Origin: Dasypus novemcinctus
Lineage: Eukaryota > Chordata > Mammalia > Cingulata > Dasypodidae
Assembly (NCBI RefSeq): GCF_030445035.2
Contig: NC_080677.1
Span: forward strand, 5,518,001 to 5,582,000
Direction: 5' to 3'
Length of the DNA stretch: 64,000 bases
Shown piece after piece: positions 9,023 to 20,869 of the stretch. A program made the position numbers and the translations under genes. A model generated the notes under the pieces. It was not told the origin of the DNA and did not search any database. It saw nothing but the letters and a program-made list of their open reading frames with translations. Within the stretch, counting starts at the first letter, position 1. Every line of letters starts with the position of its first letter.

Positions 9023-11450
9023 ATAAAGCATACCATAAGTTTTGATATGTTGTGTCATGCTTTAATTTTCATTCTACTTTATATATTATAAAATTTCCCT
9101 TGTGATTTTTTCTCCTCCCCTACTAGTTATTTAGAAGTGCATTGTTTAATTTCCAAATTTTCTCAGATTTCTTTCTCTTGTGGAACTTTCATTTAATTCC
9201 ATGGTGACCAGAGGATATATTTTTATATGAATTAAATCTTTTTAAATTTATTGAGATTTTTTTCTTGGCCTTGCATCTGTTCTATCCTGGAAAGTGTTAG
9301 TGTGCACTTGAAAGAACGTGTAACCTGCAATCAGTTGGGTGGAGTGTTTTATAAATGCCATTTAGGTCAAGTTGGTGGAGAATGTTGTTCAAGTTGCCTA
9401 TATTATTGCTAATTCTCTGTGTAGTTGTTTTATCAGTTATTGAAAGTGGATTATTGAAATTTCCAACTATTACGCTGAATTGTCAATTTTTGCCTTTCAA
9501 TTCTGTCAGTTTTTGCTATGTGTATTTTCAGCCTCCATTGCTAATTGCATATATATACATTTATTATCATTTTGTCTTCCTGATGTATTGACCTTTTTTA
9601 TCATTATGAATGGTCTCTCTTTGTCTCTAATAATATATATTTTTTGTTTTTAATCTATTTCATATGCTACTAATATAGCCATTCCAGCTCTCTTATGGTT
9701 ATTGTTTGTATGGTATATATTTTTTCCATTCTTTTGATTTCAACCTATTTATGTCTGAATCTAAAGTACATTTCCTGTACATAACATATAGTTGAATCTT
9801 GCTTTTTAATGCAGTCTGCCTATGCCTTTTGAGTGGGGTGCTTAGTCCAATTATATTTAATGTAATTATTGATATGGTTGGTTGTAGTGCTGCCAGTTTT
9901 TTGGCTGCTTTCCATTTGTCTCATGCTTTTTGTACTTCTGTTTCTCCTTTACTGCCTTATTTTATGTTTAATATTTTTAGTGTGCTATTTTAGTTCCTCT
10001 GCTATTTTTTAAGGTAATTTTATTTTTAGTGGTTGATACTAGGAATTACAATGCACATTTTAACTTACTGCAGTCTACTTCAAAATGATACTAGCTTATT
10101 TCAAGTAAAAGAAACTTTGCTCCAATACATCTTTTCCTTACTCCCTCTTTGAGCTATCACTGCTTTATACATTTTGTTTATATCAGTTACTAATCTAAGA
10201 ATACAGCATTGTAATTATTACTCTATACCATATTATGCTTTTTAAAATTACATAGGAAAAGAATTGATGAAAAATATATTTATGGAATATTTTATTTTAT
10301 TTTATTTTATTTATTTATTTTTTTAAAGATTTATTTATTTATTTAATCCCCCCCCTCCCCTGGTTGTCTGTTCTTGGTGTCTATTTGCTGTGTCTTGTTT
10401 CTTTGTCCGCTTCTGTTGTTGTCAGTGGCACGGGAAGTGTGGGCGGCACCATTCCTGGGCAGGCTGCTCTTTCTTTTCACACTGGGCGGCTTTCCTCACG
10501 GGCGCACTCCTTGCGCGTGGGGCTCCCCCACGCGGGGGACACCCTTGCGTGGCACGGCACTCCTTGCGCGCATCAGCACTGCGCATGGCCAGCTCCACAT
10601 GGGTCAAGGAGGCCCGGGGTTTGAACCGCGGACCTCCCATATGGTAGACGGACACCTTAACCACTGGGCCAAAGTCCGTTTCCCGGAATACTTTATATTT
10701 ACCCATATATTTATCATTTCCAGTGCTCATTATTCTGTCCTTTGAATTTGAGTTACCTTGTTGAGTCACTCTCCTCAGCCTAAGAATTTCCTTTAGTATT
10801 TCTTAAGGCAGATATGCTAGCAACAATTTCTCTCATTCGTTGTTTATCTGGGAATGTGGTTTTTTAAAAATTCATTTTTGCTGGATAGGTAATTCTTGGT
10901 TGACAGTTTTTCTTTTAGCATTTCAAATATGTTATTTTGTTGTTTTCTGGCTTCCATTGTTTATTATGAGAAGACACCAGTAATTGTATTGTTCTGAAAT
11001 CCCTTTTATCTTGATGCTTTCAAGATTTTCTCTTGATCTTTGCCTTTTAAAATATGATGTGTCCAGGTCTGCATCTTTTAGTGTTGTTCCTACTTGGGGT
11101 TTGTAGAGCTTCTTGGATGTGTAGATTAGTATTTTAAAATCAAATTTGGAACACTTACAGCCACCATTTCTTCAAATAATTTTTATGCTCCGCCCTCTGT
11201 CTTATTCTTCTGGGACTCATATTAGTATACTTCATTTTGTAGCACAGGTATTTGAGGCCTTTTTCATTTTAGTTCAGTCTTCTCTTGCTGTACTTCAGGT
11301 TGGATAATTTCTATTAACCTATGATCGAGGTTACTAAATCTTTCTTCTATTTCAAATCTTCCGTCAAGGCCCTTTAGGGAATTTTTCATTTCAATTATTT
11401 TTCTTTACAACTCCAGAACTTACATTTGGTTTTATTTGCCTTAAAATCAT
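9023..11450 (-). mobile_element. L1M LINE, ORF2 and flanking region (antisense)
   Basis: Long antisense match to old mammalian L1: attgaaagtggattattgaa near 9440, the ggtgcttagtccaattatat block near 9837, and gcagatatgctagcaacaat near 10808. The reverse-transcriptase-type ORF is destroyed by many stops. It is interrupted by the DAS SINE at 10297-10684 and abuts another SINE at about 11455. Confidence 0.85.
10297..10684 (-). mobile_element. DAS SINE (tRNA-Ala-derived), full length
   Basis: Same structure and near-identical body to 4554-4926: head at the right end, a tttgaaccgcggacctccca region at 10620-10639, and a C-rich and A/T-rich tail at the left. A 13-bp target duplication with one mismatch flanks it (ggaatattttat-type at 10284-10296, ggaatactttat-type at 10685-10697). 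It sits in the L1M host. Confidence 0.95.
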
Positions 11451-11454
11451 TTTT

Positions 11455-11738
11455 ATTTATTTCCCTACCTTCCCCTCCCCATTTGAACTTGCACTCTGTC
11501 TGTTCATCTTCTTTTAGGAGGCACCAGGAACTGAACCAAGGGACCACATCACTTGAGTCACTTCTGTTCCCTGCTTGTTATGTCCCTCATTGCATCATCT
11601 CGTTGCATCATCTTGTTGTGTCATCTTGCCATACCAGCCCATCTTCTTTGGGAGGCACTGGGAATTGAACCCAGGACCACTTGTGTGGGAGGCAGGCACC
11701 CAACTGCTTGAGCTACATCTGCTCCCTTCTATATATTT
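11455..11738 (-). mobile_element. DAS-related SINE, dimeric tRNA-like form
   Basis: Two tRNA-like units are visible on plus as aggaggcaccaggaactgaa (about 11516) and gggaggcactgggaattgaa (about 11650). Between them is a spacer of imperfect tcatctcgttgca-type repeats. The end has gcttgagctacatctgctcc. This is the unexpanded relative of the minisatellite SINE at 1322-2752. Confidence 0.85.
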
Positions 11739-11759
11739 ATTGAGATCCTCTATTTCTTG

Positions 11760-13040
11760 TGTCTAATTTCTTGAGTTGCATGTCTATTTCTACAAATGTC
11801 TTGAAGGCAGGATTTGCACCTTACTGAATTTTGTTACCTTTATTAAATGTACCACCTTACTGAATTTTGTACCTTTATTAAATTTACCCATTCTAAAATT
11901 TGGTTTTATCAGTAAAGAGTAGGATTTACACTGTTGAAAATTAAATCAATAATGTTGAATGGAAACCAGGAGAAATTTTACTAGCCTTTTGAGAACATGG
12001 ATAAAAAGATGAAAAAGAGGAAAGTTAAGATGGTAATTATGGAGGACAGAGATAAAAGGCTAATGAAACATTATAGGTGTTAATGAAGAGGAAAACAAAG
12101 CAATTAGAATAGAAGCAATAAATAAAGTCAAACCTGATTAAAACATTCCTGAGGCAACAAATGATTGCACTGAAATCCACACAAAATTAATGAGAAGAAT
12201 TCTACCACCGTATCTACCCAGGCAACATCTTTGAAATGTAAAGATAATAGTAATAACAAAAACCCTTAGAAGTATCAAAGTATTAAAAACTGGAATTCGT
12301 TATTCACAAATGTCTGAAAATCAGCTTTATCTCAGAACTTTCCTCTCTAATATTATAATACTTCTCTGGAAAAGAAGGCAGATGAACTACAGAATTTTTA
12401 GTATAAACAATATGACTCAAATATTTGATATACCACTAAATTTTTACTTATACATGAAGGTTATATAAAGAAAGCTCCAGATATTCAAAGACAATTTAAC
12501 ACTTATTTAATCTTCTTTTAATAATGACTTAAAATTTTGCTTCAGCCAGTCAAGAAATGAATAAAAATTAACAATAAAGAATAGGAAACTTAAAATACCA
12601 GCAAACTAGGGGTGAGTATTGAAATAAATTTTGAAAATTAAGTTAATCATTGTAAAATTTGTTAAAAATTGAATAAAAATTTTAATGCTATTTATGACAC
12701 AGTAAATACAGTAATGATTTTAAAACAATGATCTAGGCAATACACATTGTAGGAACAACACAATTCATTTCCTGTATGCCAATTCTGATCTGATTTGATG
12801 GCTGCCTAGAAAACACGATTGTGAAGGATTCTGAGGTTATGTCTGGGCTCAAAGGGAAAGAGTGCTGCTAACTGATTTGTGGGATTTCCTGTACTCAATT
12901 TGTGATGCCTGTCTTGAGTGCAGAAGTGTGTATAAGGGCTCCTGTGCCCATATATATATATATATCTTACATCTCCATAGCCTAGAAATACTTAAAGCTA
13001 ACGTAATTCATTTTTTGAATCTAGACCAAAATGAATATCC
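11760..13040. other. AT-rich sequence, probably decayed LINE
   Basis: A short tandem-like repetition of ccttactgaattttgt occurs at about 11819-11882. The rest is A-rich with no intact frame and resembles decayed L1, but I cannot align it. A short (TA)n run lies at 12951-12964. Confidence 0.35.
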
Positions 13041-13044
13041 AAAG

Positions 13045-13455
13045 TTTATAAATGTGGTGAGCCAGTGCCCGCACGGCAAACCAGTGCCCACATGGTAAGT
13101 TGAGTGCCCACGTGGCAAGAGTGCCTGCACAGTGAGCCAGTGCCTGCACAAGTGAGTCGCACAGCAAGGTGATGACACAATAAAAGAGAGGCGAAGGGGA
13201 GAGTCAAGGTGAAGCGCAACAGAAACCAGGAACTGAGGTGGCATAGCTGACAGGGAACCTCTCTCCACATCAGAGGTCCCCAAGATTGAATCCTGGTAAA
13301 TCCTAGAGGAGAAAAAATTAAAAGAGAAGACCAAAAATAAATAGGTACAGAATATCACACAGCAAATGGACACACAGCAAAAACAGCAGAGCTGGGGGAG
13401 GGGAGGGGAGAAGGAGGGGGAAGGGGGAAATTAAATAAATAAATCTTTTTTTTAA
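13045..13455 (+). mobile_element. DAS-related SINE with short internal tandem repeat
   Basis: The 3' portion (tcacacagcaaatggacaca, then a G-rich tract and aaataaataaatc tail at 13395-13455) is the plus-strand DAS tail. The 5' part, 13055-13155, is about five imperfect 19-20-bp units around gccagtgcc(c/t)gcac. These resemble the complement of the 1584-2631 minisatellite unit. A tRNA-like segment (gattgaatcctggt) lies near 13285. Confidence 0.85.
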
Positions 13456-15600
13456 AAAGTTCATGAAGAACTAAAATGTGAAACAACAGAATGAACCTAA
13501 AGTAAGAATTCTAAATAAATTACCCATAAATCTATTCAACAATAAATTAAATGATCATCTGCAAATGACATGTAATCTTTAGTCCACACGAATTGGGAGA
13601 GTGTAAGATTAGGAGAGCTGTGGCTACATTGTGGCACATTAATGCCAAAGAACAGTAATTACAATAAAATCTCAACAGATGAAGAAAAATTATGAGATAA
13701 ATTTCAACACCCAATTTTGTTTAAAAAGAAATACTTAGCAAACTGATTGTAAACTTTTGCTTCCTTAGTCTGAAAACAAATCTTTACCATAAAGCAGGTA
13801 ATAATTAAGGAAACTAAATACAAGTCACTGCTGGATGCTGCAGACAAGTTGATTATAATCCAAGACTCAGTGATGAGAAAACACTTAGAATTAGGAAGAA
13901 AATTGAGAAAAGTTGTCAGTTATAATATAAAGAAAATGCACTTTTTATGTTAATAAAATAAATCTTTCCCTAAATCACAAATAGCACAATAACAAATTCA
14001 GTGAGGTGTAATTTTAAAATATAAGTGATCATTTTGAATCCTTAATAAATCCATACAAAGCTACATTAAAAGGGATGAAAATAAGTCCTATACTACATTA
14101 CATTGTATCATTGTACCAATACCAATAATACACTGTAATGTATTTACATTTTTCTCCTTAATTTATTGGTAACTTCTTTTTCTAACTAGGATATTACTTA
14201 TTTTTCTATAGCTCTTTTTCCTTACTCTTAATAACAGATCCTGATGTCTATTTAGGTAATTTTCAAAAAGAAATATGTGTACATATAAATATATGTATCT
14301 GTATTATATATGTATATATTTGTATACACATATAAACAATATATGTAAATATGCTTTTATATATTTATTACATACGTACAATTTGATGTTGTTTACATAC
14401 ATGCATACTTGTGTAAATGTATGTGAATACCTAAATAAATTCATATGTAAGAATGGCAAACAGAAAAATACTCATTCTGGATAATCATCAAGACTCATTT
14501 TTGTTAGCTGAGCTGTTTGCTTCTGTATACCAATCTCTTAAGTGAATAACTAAAATTTGTACCTCCAAAACTTACAAACTATAATGTATCATGGATTTGT
14601 TAAGGTGGGGGGTTTCATTTGCTAAGTTGAAACTAGGACTATAAATCTGCTTATTGAAAAAGTCTACTGAAATATTTTCTGAATACTGCCCACAGAATAC
14701 AAGTTCTGTGAGATATTTATCTTAATTGGTAGGCTAAAGATAAAGATTTTCCAGGACAAATATTCTTGGGAAACGTTGCATATTACAGCAGCATCATGGA
14801 TATAGGTAGTATATATATTAGAATATTAATGTTTCTAAAAAGTTCCATAATGAAAACAATCCACAACAAATAACTATAACCCTTAAAACTTACTAAATAC
14901 AAAACCTATAGTCTTAGATGCCAGCATTAACTAGTTAAAATAATTAATGGGAAACTTTCTATTCATGGGCATATAATACAAATCTGATATCCAAAAATAA
15001 TTCTAATAAAAATTGTAGACACATAAGAAGAACTTTATTGAGAGATAAAACAAAAATATTTAATAGTGATTCATGCCGTATTTCTGAATGTTAAAACTGA
15101 AACTAGTTAACATGTCAGTTTTTGACAAATCTCAGCCCAGATCCTTATGAAATTATTTTTGCAAACTGACAAATTACATTAAAGTTGATATGGAAGTATT
15201 AAGAGGTGGAGATAACTACAACATTTTTGAAAAAGATCAAGGATGGTTTGTAAGTAATGACTATTATGATCAGATATTAAAATGCATGGAAGAAAGATAA
15301 ATATCTTCCAATAATAGGGGAGTATTTTATCCTCCAGAAACACCTCCCACCTAGAAAAACTAGAAGCATTGGATTAAAAACATCTTTTTAATCAAGGACT
15401 TGAAAGGACAAGATTCTTGGAATAAGGGAATTGCACTATATTCTGGGCCACTTTTCCCCTCAATGCATGTTTTTTTCTCTTATGGCTGCTGAGAAACTAA
15501 GAATTGGAAGAGAACTTCCCTAACCTTATGATAGAGGCGGACCAACCTTCTCCGTGGCTCAGGGACTATGCAGAAAGTTGGGCCCTGATAAACATCCTAG
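13456..15600. other. AT-rich non-coding stretch
   Basis: No gene recognised. It contains an AT/TG-rich low-complexity block at 14270-14440 (tatatgtat-type), which yields a meaningless 69-residue Tyr/Ile-rich frame. The remainder may be decayed LINE 5' sequence but is not assignable by eye. Confidence 0.4.
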
Positions 15601-15887
15601 GCTTTCAATTGGGATTCTGAAAGGCTACACCAGAAATACAATAAAAACAAATACTGAAACAGTTCAGTCCTTGATGGGATTAGCTCACCTGCTTGTATGT
15701 TAAGGGCTTGCCAGAAATAAAAATTTCCTCTCAACTTTTCAGACACAATGCCCTGCATGCAATATAAAATTATCAGGCATACCTGTTATTCAGAGTTGAA
15801 ATCAAATGCCCCCCAAAAATAGAGATAACATGCAGTAGATTAAAAATCATGGAAATCCAGGACTTGAAATGATCAGACACTGATTTT

Positions 15888-16109
15888 TTTTAAAAAAGTA
15901 ATGCCATATCTTTCCCTGGCCCCCTGAGATGGCTCTGTCTTCTGTTTGCTCTTTGTTTTTGCTCATTGTTTGTGCTTTTTATCTGCTTATTGTTGTTTTT
16001 TAAATCTTCTTTTTGTGTGTTTGCTTTTTTTAGGTGGCACAGGGAACTGAACCTGTGACCTCCTATGTGGGAGGCAGGTGCTCAACTGCTCGAGCCACTT
16101 CCACTCCCA
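15888..16109 (-). mobile_element. DAS-related SINE with perfect target-site duplication
   Basis: Antisense SINE ending in the tRNA-like gggaactgaacctgtgacct and ctgctcgagccacttccact at 16045-16105. The 14 bases cagacactgatttt occur at 15874-15887 and 16110-16123, so the boundaries are firm. The insertion lies in L1M. Confidence 0.95.
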
Positions 16110-16770
16110 CAGACACTGATTTTAATTTAACTGTGATTAATACTTTCAAGGAATTAAGTGATAGGATAGATAATATCAGAGAGAACTAGAACATATAAAA
16201 AGAAATCAAGTGAAAATTGTAAACATGTAAAATGTAGTGATTGAAACTCCATAGTTGCATGTAAAATCAAATAGAGTTAAAGAGAGAATAAGAATGGAAT
16301 AGCCAAGTTGAAACTCAGAGTGAAATATAGAAAACTGCACAGGGTACATGGTAGCAATATCACATAAATATGTAATTAGATTTCTGGAGAGTTAAGAACT
16401 AATTGCGCAAAAAACCTTATTTAAAGAAATAATGGCCAAGAACTTTTCAAAACTGAGAAAAGACACCAACCCACAGGTTCAAGAGGTACAGAGAAGCCCA
16501 AAGAAGATGCAAAAAAGAAAACCAAATCCAGGCACATCATTCTCGAGGTATTGAGAACCCAAAAGAAGAGAATATCTTAAAAACAGCTAGAAGGAAAATA
16601 AAACAACTTACTCTCAAAGTCATCTGTTGTCTCTTACTGGGGCAGGGAAGTTTCAGATCTGTGGAAATAAAGTGTCTTTAAAAAGCCACCATGAAAATGC
16701 TTTGAGAAACAAATTAAAATTTTTTTTGGAAACTGCGGCGGCTTGCTCGGTCGGTAGAGGTGGGGTCTGG

Positions 16771-16884
16771 CTGCAGACGAGGGGTCGGTCCAGCTCTGGA
16801 CGAGGGGTCGGTCCCGCTTGGGACGAGGGGTCGGTCCCACCTGGGACGAGGGATCGGTCCGGCAGCAGACGAGGGATCGGTCTC
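16771..16884 (-). repeat. 23-bp tandem repeat, five copies, in LTR U5-like region
   Basis: Five units around gacgagggGtcggtcc on plus: 16771-16792 (22 bp), then 16793-16815, 16816-16838, 16839-16861 and 16862-16884 (23 bp each). The first half of each unit varies and the second half is constant. A further pair of about 24 bp (ggggtcgcccgg) lies at 16911-16958. Confidence 0.95.
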
Positions 16885-17087
16885 ACAAGGGGTTGCGCGG
16901 TTCGGCTGACGGGGTCGCCCGGCGAAGCCGGCGACGAAGGGGTCGCCCGGAGAAGCAGGCGATGAACTGGGGACAAGGGAGGCCAGGCCCTTGTCGGGGG
17001 CTCTCAGGACTGGAGGGCACACGGCAGAAGAACCACCGCGGAGACAAGGTAAACACGCAAGTCCACTTTACTGAGGGAGAGGCAACA

Positions 17088-17255
17088 GTTTTATAGGGGC
17101 TGGGGAAGGCTGATTGGTCGAAGCCACGCCCTGTTCTGATTGGTTGCCGGCGAAAGGTCAGTGGGCGGTACTGGACGGGGGAGGGGTGGTGGTTAGAGAT
17201 TGGCTGTCACTGTTGCTGGGGGAAGGGGCAGGGTTTAGGGATTGGTGGCTGCTGT
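17088..17255 (-). promoter_or_regulatory. LTR promoter: TATA box plus four CCAAT boxes
   Basis: On plus the motifs read gttttataggg at 17089-17099 and attgg at about 17114, 17140, 17199 and 17240. On minus this is CCAAT x4 followed by TATAAAA in the correct 5' to 3' order, with spacing typical of an RNA polymerase II promoter. Activity is inferred, not shown. Confidence 0.65.
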
Positions 17256-17261
17256 TGCTGG

Positions 17262-17465
17262 GGTGGAGGGCAGACTGGATTTTTCCGCCCACGCCTGGCT
17301 GTTGCTGCTGTCGGGGGAGGGGAAAAGGGCGGGCTGGATTTTTCCGCCCACACCTGGCTGTTGCTGCTGTCGGGGGAGGGGAAAAGGGCGGGCTGGATTT
17401 TTCCGCCCACACCTGGCTGTTGCTGCTGTCGGGGGAGGGGAAAAGGGCAGACTGGAATTTTCTGC
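17262..17465 (-). repeat. 59-bp tandem repeat, about 3.4 copies, in LTR U3-like region
   Basis: The marker ttttccgccc recurs at 17281, 17340 and 17399, exactly 59 bp apart, with a partial fourth unit (ttttctgccc) at 17458. Units carry ctgttgctgctgtcggggga and are nearly identical. Repeated U3 segments of this kind are often enhancer repeats in retroviral LTRs. Confidence 0.95.
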
Positions 17466-19629
17466 CCTGCGCCTGCGCAGGGAGAAGGAAGAAGAAGGGT
17501 GCCGCCCCACAGGCATCGTGTGGCGCCATCCGGGAGGAGGGGCGGCCGCGGAAGCATGGCTGCCGAGAAGGGGAGACCCGAGGGCACTCTGCGCCCATGC
17601 CGAGCTTCCTTCAGGGGTGGCGGTGGGCCCGACCAACCACCCTATTATGGGGGCAGCGGAATTAGGCCTATCGCGGCCGCTCCCCTGCCAGGCCAGCAAA
17701 CCACACTTCAAAATAAAACAACAGAAAATCTCAGGAAAGAAACAAAAACTAAGAGATAGGAAATTATAGAACTGGAAAATTCAATAACAGAAATAAAAAC
17801 TCACTGGAGGGGTTCAGTGGTAGAGTGGAGATGGCCAAAGATAAAATTAGTGAGTTGAGGACAAAAAACCATGATTTATACAATCTCAACAACAGAGAGA
17901 AAATAGACTGAAAAAAAAAATGAGCAGCACTTCAGGGACCTGAGGGACAATAAAGAAAGAGCCATCCTTCATGCCATTGGAGTTTCAGAAGGAGAGCAGA
18001 AAGAGAGTGCGCCTGAAAAATTATTCAAAGAAATATCATCTGAAAACTCCCCAAATCTGAATAAAGAGCTACAGATTCAAGAATCTATGCCAACCCCAAA
18101 TAGGATAAATCCAAAAGAACATATATTAGGATACATCCTTTTCAAACTTCTGAAAAGTAAAGACAAATAAAATATATTTAAAGCAGCTAGAGAAAAATGA
18201 CACATTTCCTGTGTGGTAACACTAATTCAAATGTATGCAGATTTTTCTTCTGCAACTACGTGGCCCAGAAAGAAGTGGTAAAACATTTTTCAAGGGCTAA
18301 AAGAAAGAACAGTTAGCGTGAATTTTATCTTTAGCAAAATGGTCCTTCCAGATAAAGATATCCTCAGATGAAGGAAAACTAAGAGAATTTGTTGCAAGAT
18401 AGACCTATCCTTAAAGAATGGCTAACAGCTTCTTCAAAAAGAAAGGAAATAATAAAAGAAGAAATCTTGGTGCATCATAAAAAAGAAAACCAGAAAGAGC
18501 AGAAATATCAGTGCATACAAGAGATTATCCTTCCCATAAGTTTTATAAATCGCATTTGAAACAAAATTATCACATTATCTCATAGTCAGGAGAGTAATAG
18601 TTAAAGGTGGGATGATATAGGAACATAAATAGAAGTAAGATTTCCACACTTCATTTGACGTGGCATAACATTGACATAAGTAGGCCATGGTAAGGCACAT
18701 ACGTGTACTGTAGTGTCTCAGGTGACGCTAAGAAAATGTTACAAAGAGATAAACTAAAAAATACTATAAATAAATCAGGATGACAAATTTATAAAAATGT
18801 AGAACAGATAAGAGGTTGCCAGGACTTTGGAATGGGAGGAGGGTTTTACAGGGTGTCAAATGTTATAAAAGGACATGAGGGATCCTTGTGGTAATGAATC
18901 TTTTCTTAGTTGTTGTCATTGATTTATGAAGCTTCACATGTGATAAAATTTCAAAGAACTAAATACATGCACACATACACACAGCGAAGTTCAAGTAAAG
19001 TTGGGGAAATCTGAATAAGATCAATGGATTGCATTGAGGTCAATATCTGGTTGTGAAAACTAGCATGTGATTTACAAGGTGAGCCATTACATGAATATGG
19101 TGTAATATTTACAAAAGTAAGTGTTTAAAAGAGTACAACATGCATGTCATAAATTTCTGGAAAACTGTATAAGCTATATGATTTACACAAGTATTTATGT
19201 AAATAGACATTGAGTTATATATATATATCTTAAAAGGCCCAGTTATCAACATTTTAGTGGCCAAAAAGTAGTTTTCTCTTATTACTGTTCTTCCTATCAA
19301 TAAAACAGGTTAACCAGAAAAAAAAAAAATATCTGGTTGTGATATTGTGCTCTAATTTTACAAGTTATTACTATAACAGGAAACTTGGTAAAATGCACAT
19401 GGGATCTCTGTTTCGTTTCTTACAATTTCATATGATTTTATGATTATCTCAAAATTAAAAATCTTAGTGTTTCCCACCAAACATGAAAATAATAAATTAA
19501 AATACAGGAGGAGAACTCTAACATGCTCAGAAAGTGCTTATAAAAGCGTCAAGGAGGCATGTTGCACTAAGGTAATTGCTGAAAGTGTAATAAAAGACTA
19601 GATAACCACCACATAAATGCAGGGAGAAT

Positions 19630-19646
19630 TAGAATGAAGAAAAAAA
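19630..19646 (+). repeat. Poly(A) run in L1
   Basis: A 16-base A stretch inside the A-rich L1M segment. Confidence 0.8.
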
Positions 19647-20869
19647 AAAAAAAGATTAATTAGGCCAAAGAAAGGAAAGAAAGGAGAAAAAGGAGGCATG
19701 GAACAGATAGAACAAATAGAAAACAAATTTTAAGATACTGCATTTTAACCTGAATATAAAAATAGTTACATTAATGAAAGCCAACTCACTATTCCAAATA
19801 CTAAGGCTATTATTGTCAAACTGAACTAAAAATAAAAAGTGTAAGATTTATACTTTAGATATAGAGACACAGAGAGCTTGAAAAATATTTATTGAAAAAA
19901 TCAATAAAATTTATAACCCTCTGCAAGATGTATAAAATACATTTTATTAAGAATAAAAAGAGGATTTTACTCCAGAAACTATGGATTTTAAAAAGCTAAT
20001 ATTAATATATTATTAAAGGTTTTATGTCAGTACATTTGACAAATCAGATAAAATGGTGAAATCCATAGAAAAATATAGCGTTCCAGACTGATACAATAAG
20101 AAATAAAATAGTTGAATAATTCTACATCTAATAAAGAAATTTATCTTATGAAATCCTACCTGCAAAGAAAAGTTCTGGCCCAATTGGTTTTACTGGCGAA
20201 TTCTTCAAAACACTTCCAGACAATAGAAAAATAAGGATCTCTCAGCTGATTTTACCATGCTAGCATAACCTTGATTAAAAAACTTTTAAAGCACATCACG
20301 ATAAAGGACAATTAGCTGCTGTTTCCTTCTGATGAACACAGATCGAAACTCCTAATCAAAATGTTAACTAAATAGATCCAGCAACAAAATTTAAAAAATA
20401 CATGACAATATTGCAATTTACCATGTATATAAATTAAAAAGAAACCTTATACGTTATCTTAATAAATAAAGAAGAAGGATCTAATAAAATGCAATACCCT
20501 CATGATAGAAATTCTTAGGAATTGAAGGATCCTTCCTTAATCTTGGATTATTGAGACATTAGTGCAGGGTAAGGGGAGGCAGCATTGATGGGAAACTGGT
20601 TACATCCAGGGAGATTAATTGAATAAATATATTAAGGATAATGAGAGCCAGGTTCTTATTGATAGTGAAGAATGTTACAAATATGGTAAGGGAGAAACTA
20701 AAACTGTGGTTCTGCACTGCAACTGGAGCCAGCTGTGTTAATTCATGGTTTTAGAGACAGATGTAGATAGATGTATATGCACATTCCCTCTGTGTATGTT
20801 ACCATGTGTAGATATGCCCTAGCTCACTCAGTAGTGATGAGCTCCTCTGGCCCCAGTGCTTGGTTTCTA

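Larger units (their letters stand above)
16720..17708 (-). mobile_element. GC-rich endogenous-retrovirus-type LTR (solo), minus orientation
   Basis: A sharply bounded GC- and CpG-rich block in AT-rich L1. On the minus strand it shows promoter-like order: four CCAAT boxes (ATTGG on plus near 17114, 17140, 17199, 17240), then ccctataaaa (17088-17099). An agtaaag signal and a ttgcgtgttt downstream element follow at about 17050-17078, then a long U5-like region. This matches class I retroviral LTR layout. No gag, pol or env is attached. A 59-bp and a 23-bp tandem repeat lie inside. Exact ends are uncertain: the minus 3' edge finishes in eight A. Confidence 0.7.
15600..20480 (+). mobile_element. 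L1M LINE (plus strand), interrupted
   Basis: Pieces follow L1M order on plus: a 5'/ORF1-like part at 15600-16700, a block around 18000-18480 (aagatatcctcagatgaagg, gaatttgttgcaagatagac), and early ORF2-like text at 20130-20480. All frames are broken. It is interrupted by a SINE at 15888-16109 and a GC-rich LTR-like block at 16720-17708. Confidence 0.75.

Noticed and set aside
17114-17769. Frames of up to 183 codons on both strands with GWIFPPTPGCCCC repeats
   Set aside because: They come from the 59-bp tandem repeat in the GC-rich LTR; there is no viral gene here.
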